Source: Nostoc sp. NMS9
Lineage (GTDB): Bacteria > Cyanobacteriota > Cyanobacteriia > Cyanobacteriales > Nostocaceae
Direction: 5' to 3'
Assembly (NCBI RefSeq): GCF_017114995.1
Contig: NZ_JABXKL010000018.1
Coordinates: 20,304-84,303 of the forward strand
Length of the DNA: 64,000 nt
The notes under the pieces: model-generated
Database searches by the model: none
What the model was told of the DNA's origin: nothing
The model's input: only the letters and a program-made list of their open reading frames with translations
Position numbers and translations under genes: made by a program
In this document: in pieces, positions 44,451 to 53,275 of the stretch
Layout: the number at the start of each line of letters is the position of its first letter
Position numbering within the stretch: position 1 is the stretch's first letter

Positions 44451-47400
44451 GATTCGACTCGTTCGAGTTTCAGCAGGTTGTTAGTGACTTGAATGGTTTG
44501 CTCAACTGAGCTTGTAATAGGATAAATAGTAGCGTAAAGTTCGGTTCTTAAATCAATTTCCTGACGCGCATCCCACCAGTAATCAGGGAAGTTGCCATAA
44601 ATGGCATTGATGGTTTCGGCTTGGTTGATATCGAGGCGATCAACTGCTTGCTTGATGACAGTGTAAATCGCAAAGGTGTTTTCATCAACTTTGAGCCGTT
44701 GGCGTAAGACTTCTGCTTCTACACATTCATCGGCAATTTCATTTAGTTTAGCTAAAGCTTGTTGTGCCTCTATTTGGCGGTTTTCAAAGCTGGCGCGGAC
44801 AATTTCGGCACGTTCGCCAATGGAAATCAAAAAAGGCGATCGCTGACTTTGCTCGTGTACTGCTTTCAACAATGCCTTACTCAAGTTTAGAACTTTTACT
44901 GTATCTGTGGTGCTATTTTGGCGGAATTGTTCTAATTGTTGGGCATTGAGTTCGTGGATAGTTCCGGGCATTTCCAACTCGCCAATTGTGACGTTGCGGC
45001 GTACCAGTTCTTTGGTTTTGGCGGTGAGTTCAATATCAATGTAGGGACTGGTATTATAAGCAGCGCGTATCGTTCCGTAAAGCCTGGCGATCGCTTGATA
45101 ATTTTCCATCAAGGGGCGCAGCTCAGGGTCAGGAGAGAGGATTTCGTAAATTGATTGGAGTTGGCGGACAAATTTAAAGAATTTCTCGCGCAAATCTTTG
45201 TCTGCAAAATAAGCCGCAGCGCGTTCTTTTGCTTTGTCGTCCCATCCCTTAGCTAGCGGTAAATACTCTGGTGCAGTATTTTCCATCATCGTTTGTAGGA
45301 GGTTTTTGATCACATCTACATTTTGGATGATGTCGTTAATTTCTCCCGACTCAAAGGCCAAGGCTTGCTCTAGTTTGTCGCCAAAGATACCGATAAAATC
45401 TAGAACAAAGCCGTAGGGTTTAACTAAACCTTCTGCGTCTTCATAGGGGCGATTCACACGGGCGATTCCTTGCAAGAGAACGTGGTCGCGCATCGGTTTA
45501 TCGAGATACATACAGTAAAGTATCGGTGCATCAAATCCCGTCAATAGTTTCTCGGTGACGATGAGAATTTTCGGCAAGGCTTTGCGGTAGTCTTCGTAAA
45601 GTTGGCGAATTTTGGTTACAGCATCAGCATCGCCACCGCAAAGAATTTCTAAAGTTTGGGCATCTTCAGCAGAACAATAACCTGTAAAGGTTAGAATTTT
45701 GGTGGTGTCGTAGTTAAAATCTTTCGGCCGAGATTCGATAAAGTCGATGACTGCATTTGGTAAGGATATTTTGGCATAAACGACGGATTTTTTAATAAAG
45801 GCTTTGCGGACTTCTTTCTCTTCGGCATCACTCAGGTTGTACTCCCGCAGTCCTGCGGCTGTAGTCCGGGAATAGACGACGGTTGAGTATTCGCTAGGGA
45901 GATATTTATCTAAGGCTTGTTTATAAAGTCTACAAGCTTCCCGATCTACACCAACCATAAAAGCTTTAAAGCCCATTGGTTCAACGTAGTCACGGAAGTG
46001 GGCGGCGACAAATTTCGCTACTTTATCTACTCTATCGCTGCTTTTGAGAAACTCTTTTAATTTAACAGCGCGATCGAGAATGCCATCAAGTTCTTCTATG
46101 TCGTTAATGCCTTCTGCGGCTTGGAGTTGGAGAAATTCTTTTTCTAAAATTTCTTGGGGAACGTGAAACTCTGATTTCGCCAGGGCATAATTTAGCTTCA
46201 GGGTTGTGCCATCTCGTACCGAGTCGGCGGTTGAATACAAATCTAGGCTGTATTTCGGGTCACTAGGTTCGCCGAAGGTTTGGAAGGTACTTTGTCCTTT
46301 AGCTGCTTTACTGACGGGTGTACCTGTGAAACCGATAAATGTGGCGTTGGGGAGGGCAGCCATCAAATATATGCCGAAATTACCGCCTGTGCTGCGGTGT
46401 GCCTCATCGACTAAGACAGTAATCGTAGAACGCTTATTTTCTACTTTCATCTTGTCGAATTTGTGAATCATCGCAACGATTAACCCGCGATAATCATCTT
46501 GGATGAGTTTTTCTAAGTCTGCTTTACTGGTTGCGACTTCATAGCTTTTGATGCCATAAGCTTTGAGGTTTTTGTCTAGTTGGTTTTCTAGTTCGTTGCG
46601 GTCAACAATCATGATTACGGTATTATCGCCGCTAATATTGCGGAGTTGGGCGGCAACTGTAATCATGGTGAGGGTTTTACCACTGCCTTGGGTATGCCAA
46701 ACTAGTCCGCGTTTTTTATTCGGGTCTTGGATGCGTTGCAGGACTTTTTTAACTGCACGGGTTTGGTGTTGGCGTAAAACGACTTTGGTTAAGCCGTCAT
46801 CGCGTTCGAGGAAAACAATGTAATATCTGAGAATTTCTAAAAAGCGTTGATGGTCGAAGAAGGTTTTGATTTTCTCTTCGTAGTCGCCTTCTTGGATAAT
46901 CGAACCTAACCCCCCAGCCCCCTTCCCTACAAGGGAAGGGGGAGTAATATTGTTGTTCCCCTCCCCTGCAAGGGGAGGGGCTAGGGGAGAGGTCAGTTTC
47001 CATTCAAACAAGTTTTTGCGGTTGGTATTCCAGGTTAAGCCATACCAGAAATTCCACAACTCTGTGACTTCAAAGATTTGGGGAAAGGCTAACAATTCTG
47101 GGGTTTGGTTGTGGTAGCGGCGAATTTGGTCAATGCCTAGTGCTAAACCATCAGTTTTCTTTTCTCCCTTGGTTTCAGCAATGGCAAGGGGAATACCGTT
47201 AATTAGAAAAATAATATCGGCGCGGTTGGGAAATTTTACGCCTTTTTGCGACCATTCATCAGTGACTTGGAAGATGTTATTTTCCGGGTTGTTAAAGTCG
47301 ATGAGGGTAATGTTTCTGTCGCGGTTTTCTTGGGCGACAAAAATAGATTGTTTGCCTTGCAACCAGTTTAAAGCTTCGCGGTTGCCTTCGATGGTGCTGT

Positions 47401-47629
47401 CAATGTTTCGCAAGCGGCGCAGAATTTCATCAACGTTGTTATCGGTGACAACGCCAGGATTTAGTTTAATTAGTTGACTGCGAAGAACATCAGCAAAGTA
47501 GCGTTCTTTTCGCTTGTCGTCTTCCTTGCCTTCCCGCCGTTGTAATGCCTCTTTTGAAGTTAGGTATTCCCAGCCAATTTGATATGCATATTTCAGCATC
47601 GGTCTTTGAACGGCGGAAGCTTCGCTCAT
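44447..47629 (-). CDS. hsdR: Type I restriction enzyme, R (motor/nuclease) subunit
   Basis: 1060 residues. N-terminal PD-(D/E)xK nuclease: Asp138 ([10 protein letters not shown]) and E152-x-K154 (AIAETKG), followed by QIRRYH. Then an SF2 translocase: [12 protein letters not shown] (GSGKT 315-319), [12 protein letters not shown] (DEAH 408-411), FIGFTGTPV, and late motifs [14 protein letters not shown] and [10 protein letters not shown]. Residues 213-243 ([10 protein letters not shown]..., [13 protein letters not shown]) are encoded by two copies of a GGGGAGGGGCTAGGGGAGAGG-like dispersed repeat, inserted in frame between the nuclease and the motor. The ATG overlaps the hsdS stop by four bases. 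Confidence 0.96.
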   Translation of the reverse strand: MSEASAVQRPMLKYAYQIGWEYLTSKEALQRREGKEDDKRKERYFADVLRSQLIKLNPGVVTDNNVDEILRRLRNIDSTIEGNREALNWLQGKQSIFVAQENRDRNITLIDFNNPENNIFQVTDEWSQKGVKFPNRADIIFLINGIPLAIAETKGEKKTDGLALGIDQIRRYHNQTPELLAFPQIFEVTELWNFWYGLTWNTNRKNLFEWKLTSPLAPPLAGEGNNNITPPSLVGKGAGGLGSIIQEGDYEEKIKTFFDHQRFLEILRYYIVFLERDDGLTKVVLRQHQTRAVKKVLQRIQDPNKKRGLVWHTQGSGKTLTMITVAAQLRNISGDNTVIMIVDRNELENQLDKNLKAYGIKSYEVATSKADLEKLIQDDYRGLIVAMIHKFDKMKVENKRSTITVLVDEAHRSTGGNFGIYLMAALPNATFIGFTGTPVSKAAKGQSTFQTFGEPSDPKYSLDLYSTADSVRDGTTLKLNYALAKSEFHVPQEILEKEFLQLQAAEGINDIEELDGILDRAVKLKEFLKSSDRVDKVAKFVAAHFRDYVEPMGFKAFMVGVDREACRLYKQALDKYLPSEYSTVVYSRTTAAGLREYNLSDAEEKEVRKAFIKKSVVYAKISLPNAVIDFIESRPKDFNYDTTKILTFTGYCSAEDAQTLEILCGGDADAVTKIRQLYEDYRKALPKILIVTEKLLTGFDAPILYCMYLDKPMRDHVLLQGIARVNRPYEDAEGLVKPYGFVLDFIGIFGDKLEQALAFESGEINDIIQNVDVIKNLLQTMMENTAPEYLPLAKGWDDKAKERAAAYFADKDLREKFFKFVRQLQSIYEILSPDPELRPLMENYQAIARLYGTIRAAYNTSPYIDIELTAKTKELVRRNVTIGELEMPGTIHELNAQQLEQFRQNSTTDTVKVLNLSKALLKAVHEQSQRSPFLISIGERAEIVRASFENRQIEAQQALAKLNEIADECVEAEVLRQRLKVDENTFAIYTVIKQAVDRLDINQAETINAIYGNFPDYWWDARQEIDLRTELYATIYPITSSVEQTIQVTNNLLKLERVES
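46901..46993. repeat. In-frame dispersed-repeat insertion in hsdR
   Basis: Two G-rich hairpin units, CCCCTTCCCTACAAGGGAAGGGG and its neighbour CCCTCCCCTGCAAGGGGAGGG, are joined by AGTAATATTGTTGTTCC. They add about 31 codons with no stop. Confidence 0.75.
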
Positions 47630-48897
47630 ACGTAAGTCTCGCTTAAGGGTTGGGTGGAAATTTTACCTGTCATCAGTTGTTCTAGCATGGCGTGGAATAG
47701 TTCGTCAGTAAGGGCGATTTCTGTTTCTAGGGCTTGAATTTTGCGATCGCAAGCTTTTAGAATATTGGCTATTTCGTGCTGCTCTGAAATATGAGGTAGA
47801 GGAATTTTTAATTTTTTAACATGAGATACGTTCAAATGAGGTGCTGTAACACCACCTGCCAGAGAAATCATTTTTGATTTAAGGTAATTTGAGTAAAAAG
47901 CTTGTACTAAAAAGAAATTATTTAATTTTTCTGGATTCGTTCTGAGCAACATTAATCTTTGCCCCAGACTTAGTTTTATATTTGGAGGAACAAGACAAGC
48001 TTCTCCAATTGGTGCTTCACGACTAAATAAAACATCACCTTCCTTGGGTTCCAATCTTTTAGTCCTTTCTGTATACTCCTCATCAGTTGTATAAAAAGCA
48101 GGTTCAAATACAAATCTGCCATTTCTAACATTGACATTTTTGACTGTACGAATTCCAGTAGAAGATAGTTTAGGTGTACTGTGAGGACAATCCACAATTT
48201 TTAAACACATATCTTCTAAAGTGGCAACCTCCCAACTCTTAGGAATTTTACCTATTTCCTTCTCCTCACAGGGTTCGTTGCGAATGCCATGAGTCAAGAG
48301 ATACTGCATCAGTGCTGCTTTGCGTTCTCGTTCCAGTTCTAACTCTCGCTGACGGGTTTCTTTGGCTTTCTGGATGGTTCGCAGAGTGTGGGCGATCGTT
48401 TTTTGTTCAGGAAGGGGAGGGAAAAATATATCTTGTCCAAAAAGGTCTGAGTTATTAATTGCCGGATAAGTTACACCTTTCTGTAATGCTTCAACTTTTT
48501 GATTAATTCTATTTATTAATAAATAAAAATATAGATAAGTAAAGTATAAATATTTTGGATCGGCTCGTAAAACACAAAAACCTGTGGAACATATTTGTCC
48601 ATCCAATTCTGGTGGGATTAAAGCAACTCGCTTTAATGTCGGCCGAACTGTTGCAAAAATTACATCATTGTTATAGATAACTTGTCTAGCACGACTGGGT
48701 GCATCTTTTCCTAAAATTTCTTTAGTATCAGTGATTTTAAATGACTCATTAGAAACACCAGACACATCTACATAAGTAAATATGTCCTCTGGAGACTTTT
48801 GGGGATTAGTAAGAGTTTTATTTAGACATACTTCTCCTAACTTTCTCACCTTCCAATGGGGCGGCAATTGAACCTCGTTCATCTCTACCCCTCTCAT
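47626..48897 (-). CDS. hsdS: Type I restriction-modification specificity subunit
   Basis: 423 residues. Two target-recognition domains, each opening with a PxHW/PKSW-type entry ([15 protein letters not shown] near 11, [15 protein letters not shown] near 218) and each ending in a PLP-helix region ([40 protein letters not shown]), with spacer coiled coils. It defines the bipartite DNA target. The annotated ATG overlaps the upstream PIN stop (ATGA), but the ATG at 48880-48882 ([10 protein letters not shown]) is preceded by GAGGGG and may be the main start. hsdM is 2.2 kb upstream, not adjacent. Confidence 0.93.
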   Translation of the reverse strand: MRGVEMNEVQLPPHWKVRKLGEVCLNKTLTNPQKSPEDIFTYVDVSGVSNESFKITDTKEILGKDAPSRARQVIYNNDVIFATVRPTLKRVALIPPELDGQICSTGFCVLRADPKYLYFTYLYFYLLINRINQKVEALQKGVTYPAINNSDLFGQDIFFPPLPEQKTIAHTLRTIQKAKETRQRELELERERKAALMQYLLTHGIRNEPCEEKEIGKIPKSWEVATLEDMCLKIVDCPHSTPKLSSTGIRTVKNVNVRNGRFVFEPAFYTTDEEYTERTKRLEPKEGDVLFSREAPIGEACLVPPNIKLSLGQRLMLLRTNPEKLNNFFLVQAFYSNYLKSKMISLAGGVTAPHLNVSHVKKLKIPLPHISEQHEIANILKACDRKIQALETEIALTDELFHAMLEQLMTGKISTQPLSETYV

Positions 48898-49322
48898 ATT
48901 CCATCAGCAATAATTAAATCCATCATTTCATTCTTATTCTTCCGATAAACCCGGAAATCACTATCTAGAGTTAACACACTACTACCATTAATCAACTCAC
49001 TCATTTTTACCAAACACGCATCAGCTAAAGACATTGGCACATTCTTATACCGCTTCAGCAACTCTCTAACCGTTCCTATTTCATCACTGAGACGAAACGA
49101 AATTTGAATTATGCCAGTATCTAGTAAAGACATAACCGCATCCTGTCTACCATAAAAATCTCGCAATATAAAACACGTCTCATTAATTACTGCTTCGCAA
49201 GTTAATAAGGGTGGTTCAATCTTTTTCCATTCATTAACCGCCCAATCATGCGAATTTTCTCGATTATTGATAAATGCAACTAAGGGGCCTGTATCTAGAA
49301 GTACCTTTTTCCTTATTTCCAA
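48894..49322 (-). CDS. PIN-domain (VapC-like) ribonuclease toxin
   Basis: 142 residues. The acidic cluster of PIN nucleases is complete: LLDTGPLVAF (Asp10), VINETCF (Glu48), SLADACLV (Asp101) and LTLDSDFRVY (Asp120/122). It overlaps the antitoxin gene by ten bases upstream and hsdS by four bases downstream, so all three are translated together. Whether it acts as a stand-alone toxin-antitoxin pair or as a guard of the restriction operon is inference. Confidence 0.9.
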   Translation of the reverse strand: MEIRKKVLLDTGPLVAFINNRENSHDWAVNEWKKIEPPLLTCEAVINETCFILRDFYGRQDAVMSLLDTGIIQISFRLSDEIGTVRELLKRYKNVPMSLADACLVKMSELINGSSVLTLDSDFRVYRKNKNEMMDLIIADGI

Positions 49323-49570
49323 CCGTAGCCTTCTAAATACTTCTTGTTGGTAGCTAAATCACCAGGCCCTCCATCAACGCAGCCAGCAAACTCTTTGGCA
49401 GCTTCATAGGCAGAAATAGGTTCTTTCTCTTCTTGATGCTGTATATCCTGCTTTTGCTTCTCCTTATACTGCAAAAACTCAATAAAATTTAATACCTCCT
49501 GTTGCTTCTCAGGAGATAACTTTTTCAATTCATCAATTATCATTTGTTGCTTATCAAATGCTTGAGTCAT
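49313..49570 (-). CDS. DUF2281-type antitoxin
   Basis: 85 residues. The N-terminal MIIDELKKLSPEKQQEVLNF and IEFLQYKEKQK helices are the DUF2281 core; the Glu/Gln-rich middle and the tail EFAGCVDGGPGDLATNKKYL are the usual toxin-binding end in cyanobacterial DUF2281-PIN pairs. Overlaps the PIN gene by ten bases. It is first of the antitoxin-PIN-hsdS-hsdR-peptidase block, so its promoter (and perhaps its repression) should control all five. Confidence 0.85.
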   Translation of the reverse strand: MTQAFDKQQMIIDELKKLSPEKQQEVLNFIEFLQYKEKQKQDIQHQEEKEPISAYEAAKEFAGCVDGGPGDLATNKKYLEGYGWK

Positions 49571-49688
49571 TGCTGTATCCTGGATGAAATAATAAGATAT
49601 TTGTAGCTGATTGAAACTTTAGCAATTTAAACTTTACTACTCATTGCAGACAAACTTAAATACTCAGAGATCAGCTAGCGTAAAATGT

Positions 49689-49724
49689 GTAGGTAGGTTT
49701 GAGGAAAGCCTCAACCCAACCTAC
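49689..49724. repeat. Hairpin repeat GTAGGTAGGTTTGAGG/CCTCAACCCAACCTAC
   Basis: Imperfect inverted repeat around AAAG, upstream of the antitoxin-PIN-hsdS-hsdR block. Confidence 0.6.
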
Positions 49725-49875
49725 GAATATTCTAACCCCCAACCCCTTCCCTACTAGCGTTGGGGAGTAAGCCTTAAAGCCTCTCTGCTTGTAATCTTGG
49801 GGTGTACACACAAGTATGACCAGCATAGGTTTCAACTCTTATAGTAGTTTCGTAGGGTGCGGTATGGACACGCCA

Positions 49876-50148
49876 AATCAACAATTGCGTTCGCCGAATC
49901 AACAATTGCGTTCGCCGAATCAACAATTGCGTTCGCCAAATCAACAATTGCGTTCGCCAAATCAACAATTGCGATCGCTAAATCAACAAATGCGTACGCC
50001 GAAGTAACAAATGCGATCGCCGAATCAACAAATGCGTACGCTAAATCAACAAATGCGTACGCCGAATCAACAAATGCGTACGCCAAATCAACAAATGCGA
50101 ACCCCAAATCAACAAATGCGTACGCCGAAATAACAAATGCGATCGCCT
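49876..50148. repeat. 21-bp tandem repeat, 13 units, each with a HIP1-like palindrome
   Basis: Each unit starts AATCAACAA (variants AAGTAACAA, AAATAACAA) and continues WTGCGNNCGCC. The palindromic core is GCGATCGC (HIP1) in units 5, 7 and 13, GCGTACGC in units 6, 8, 9, 10 and 12, GCGTTCGC in units 1-4; unit 11 is degenerate (GCGAACCC). Units 1-5 carry CAATTGCG and units 6-13 CAAATGCG, so two sub-families were amplified separately. 21 bp is a whole number of codons and about two helical turns. Confidence 0.92.
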
Positions 50149-50155
50149 TAGAGGT

Positions 50156-50308
50156 TGTTTGAAAAGTGGTTGGCTGTGATTTTAGGCACTTGTTGATCCC
50201 CCCTAGCCCCCCTTTTTAAGGGGGGAACCGGAATCAAAGTCCCCCTTTTTAAGGGGGATTTAGGGGGATCTAAAACGTTTTGCTACCAACAAAAGGACTT
50301 TTCAAACA
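50156..50308. mobile_element. MITE-like element C
   Basis: Perfect 12-bp terminal inverted repeats TGTTTGAAAAGT (50156-50167) and ACTTTTCAAACA (50297-50308). The interior is a large imperfect palindrome: GATCCCCCCTAGCCCCCC...AAGGGGGATTTAGGGGGATC with CCTTTTTAAGG hairpins. 153 bp, noncoding. It abuts the 21-bp array by eight bases. Confidence 0.75.
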
Positions 50309-50385
50309 TCGTTTTATAGCACCCATTTGAGATCTATACAGGAGGGCAATCGAATTTGGCTGAACTACGAGCTAAGTTACAAATT

Positions 50386-50730
50386 TTATAGATTGATCGT
50401 CAGGATTTTTTTCTTGCTTTTTTTGTCGCTCAACACGACTGTATTGTAGGGTAATGTATCCGTTCCCAGCGGAATTGGCAGCTTAAAACTGGGGCTTTTA
50501 TGATCGAGTTCGCCTAAATCAATGCTTTTCGTTATATCGCCATCTGTTGCCAGATAAGCGGTAAGTTCGCCTTTATAATCTTCAATTAAAAAGTCTCTAA
50601 AGAAAACGACTTCCCCACCCTCAGGATCTATACCAAGGATGACCGTACCGCTGAAAGTTGCGCCTTTTCGTTCTTCATCAACCGTTGCCACTGTGATTTC
50701 CGAGGGGTCTTGACCGGACTTATCTGCCAT
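50386..50730 (-). CDS. Small DM13-like beta-rich protein
   Basis: 114 residues, no signal peptide. ATFSGTVILGIDPEGGEVVF, FRDFLIEDYKGELTAYLATD, SIDLGELDHKSPSFKLPI and LPYNTVVLSDKKSKKKIL follow the strand order of DM13 domains, but the conserved Cys of that domain is absent, so the match is tentative. It sits between hsdM and the antitoxin-hsdSR block, on the same strand. A role in the island is unknown. Confidence 0.5.
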   Translation of the reverse strand: MADKSGQDPSEITVATVDEERKGATFSGTVILGIDPEGGEVVFFRDFLIEDYKGELTAYLATDGDITKSIDLGELDHKSPSFKLPIPLGTDTLPYNTVVLSDKKSKKKILTINL

Positions 50731-51091
50731 AAACTTTTTCCTGGGCGAATTCTCAACAATTGAAAATGATTTTACAAGAGCGCTATGGGCGATCGCAAAA
50801 CTCTCAGGACGTATTTCTGCATCGGTCTTGCAAATGTATAGCCAAGTTACTTCTGGTTATACGCCTAATTGGAAGATTGAGTAGGGATGATTCGGGGCTC
50901 AAAGCGATCGCGTTAGCGAAGCGAGGCGTTAGCCTAGCGTTGCTGCAAAGCAGATCGCATCGCAGAAACCTGATAGAGGGGAGACGTTGAGAAGTTTCCG
51001 GATAACTTGATCCGACCTTGCCTCGGCAGTAGAGTGCCCTTATCTGTGAACTGACAGGTTTATGGAGTCCAAGGATATATAATGAAAAACG
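50731..51091. other. Spacer between hsdM and the DM13-like gene
   Basis: 361 bases with a dense dispersed-repeat cluster at 50906-50964 (GCGATCGCGTTAGCGAAGCG, GGCGTTAGCCTAGCG). No credible gene. Confidence 0.6.
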
Positions 51092-52732
51092 CTATAAATT
51101 CAACTTTGCTAACACCTCAGCTAAATCTTTATCCGCCCATTCCCTGTCTTGTCTTGCTACCGCCAAATCTGTCAAAATATCTGCGATCGCCCGATGCACA
51201 ACTTTATCGCTAACATCCACAAACTGCGACGGACTAAGATTATAATCCGCTTCCCTCAATTCCTCTAACTTAATAACTTTACTCAGCTTCTCCCGCGTTT
51301 CCCAATTGCGATAAACCTCATCAACCGCCTTAATCCCTTCCTTTGTCAAAATATTCTTGGGATCGCCCTTGACAAAATAATCAGCAGCATTAATCAGTAA
51401 AAACTCGCCCTTACGATTCAGAGGTTTCAGGCGATTTAACAAAATTACCACCCCTGGCGCAGTGGTGTTATAAAACAAATTTTCAGGTAGCAAAATCACT
51501 CCTTCAACTCTGTCTTTTTCCACAAATTCCTTGCGAATGTCCCTTTCTTGATTTTTGTTCTGACTCCCGGAACCGCGAGATACCGCACCTGTATCCAAAA
51601 CAACCGCCGCCCGTCCGTTATCTTTCAGCGATGCCCAAATATGCTGCACCCATCCCCAATCTGCGGAAGATTTGGAGGCAATTCCGTCTTTGAACCGTTC
51701 AAAAGAATCTTCTTCGTAAGCATCTGCGCCGTAGTTGTCCTGATTCCACATCGGATTAGCAACCACATAATCAAAGCGCATCACCTTCTTGTCAACCGTA
51801 AATTTAGGTTGCCTAAATGTATCGCCAATCTCAATTTGTGTATCAGTAAAATCCTGCAAAAACATATTCATTTTAGCGATTGCGAAAGTTGTCCAGTTCA
51901 ACTCTTGCCCAAATAACCGAGGTGCTTTACTCTCTTCCCCTGGATGCTTGCGGTTGAACACCAGACGCGGCTTAGTCAACAACCTTCCCGATCCACAAGT
52001 GGGATCATAAATCTTCGTGTAGGGTTCAGGGTCAATAATTTCCGCAATCAACCAACCCACCTCTGATGGTGTGAGAAACTCCCCCGCACTTTGCCCTTGT
52101 CCTTCAGCAAACTTTCGCAGCAAATACTCATAAGCTTCCCCTAAAACATCTGCATTAGTATTCTTTAACCCCAACCGATGCCGACTAATGACTTCAATCA
52201 AGTCCTTTAAATGGTCATCATCCAAAACCCGCTGATTGCTTTGCTTCTCGTTATAATCTTTGAGCGTCAGCGTTCCCGATAACCCAGGATTGCGCTTTGC
52301 CACTTCCCGCATCGCCGTTGTCACAAACTCTCCTAAGCCATCTTTAGGATGAAAGCGAATCGCCTCCCAACGGTATTCGTGGGGGACATAGTAACGCACA
52401 ATCGGCGAGTGGTTATTTTTAATTGCATCTTGATGATCTGCTTCAATGAAAGCACGGGCTAAGTCTCCACCCCCAAACTTCTCGGCGCACTTTTCATACT
52501 CATCATCAAAAACATCAGACAGCCGTTTGTAGAAAATTAGCGGCAGAATAAAATCTTTGAATTTTGGTGCATCCGTCGCACCGCGTATCTTACAAGCAGC
52601 ATCCCACAGCCATTGTTCCATTGCGGGAATATCCAAGCGATCGTCAGCTTGCACTAACTCTAGAAGTGGTAAATCAAGAGAACCGTTTTTCTCTGTTGGC
52701 TTTTTGCTGTTTTTCCTTGTTCCACGCGGCAC
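51092..52732 (-). CDS. hsdM: Type I restriction-modification DNA methyltransferase subunit (N6-adenine)
   Basis: 546 residues. N-terminal helical domain (AMEQWLWDAACKIRG, FKDFILPLIFYKRLSDVFDD), then the SAM-binding loop DPTCGSGRLLTKP (243-249 core) and the catalytic VANPMWNQDNYG (NPMW 326-329), the variant of NPPF/Y seen in this HsdM group. GEFLTPSEVGWLIAEI and the C-terminal NLSPSQFVD region are typical. It methylates adenine in the target set by HsdS. The island's first RM gene, separated from hsdS by 2.2 kb of small genes and repeats, an unusual gap. Confidence 0.95.
   Translation of the reverse strand: MPRGTRKNSKKPTEKNGSLDLPLLELVQADDRLDIPAMEQWLWDAACKIRGATDAPKFKDFILPLIFYKRLSDVFDDEYEKCAEKFGGGDLARAFIEADHQDAIKNNHSPIVRYYVPHEYRWEAIRFHPKDGLGEFVTTAMREVAKRNPGLSGTLTLKDYNEKQSNQRVLDDDHLKDLIEVISRHRLGLKNTNADVLGEAYEYLLRKFAEGQGQSAGEFLTPSEVGWLIAEIIDPEPYTKIYDPTCGSGRLLTKPRLVFNRKHPGEESKAPRLFGQELNWTTFAIAKMNMFLQDFTDTQIEIGDTFRQPKFTVDKKVMRFDYVVANPMWNQDNYGADAYEEDSFERFKDGIASKSSADWGWVQHIWASLKDNGRAAVVLDTGAVSRGSGSQNKNQERDIRKEFVEKDRVEGVILLPENLFYNTTAPGVVILLNRLKPLNRKGEFLLINAADYFVKGDPKNILTKEGIKAVDEVYRNWETREKLSKVIKLEELREADYNLSPSQFVDVSDKVVHRAIADILTDLAVARQDREWADKDLAEVLAKLNL

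Positions 52733-53275
<543 letters not shown>

Larger units (their letters stand above)
49571..50385. other. Repeat-filled spacer inside the restriction island
   Basis: 815 bases: hairpin GTAGGT..ACCTAC at 49689-49724, the 21-bp array at 49876-50148 and the MITE at 50156-50308. Reading frames across the array are an effect of the 21-bp period. Confidence 0.75.

Noticed and set aside
49876..50148. Possible CRISPR array
   Set aside because: Units are contiguous with no unique spacers, and no cas genes are nearby.
49832..50162. Three overlapping frames of 63-101 residues with 7-residue repeats
   Set aside because: They follow from a 21-bp period without stop codons; all frames look equally coding and none has a ribosome site.
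50760..50990. 76-residue frame on the + strand
   Set aside because: Its second half is a dispersed-repeat cluster and it has no family resemblance.
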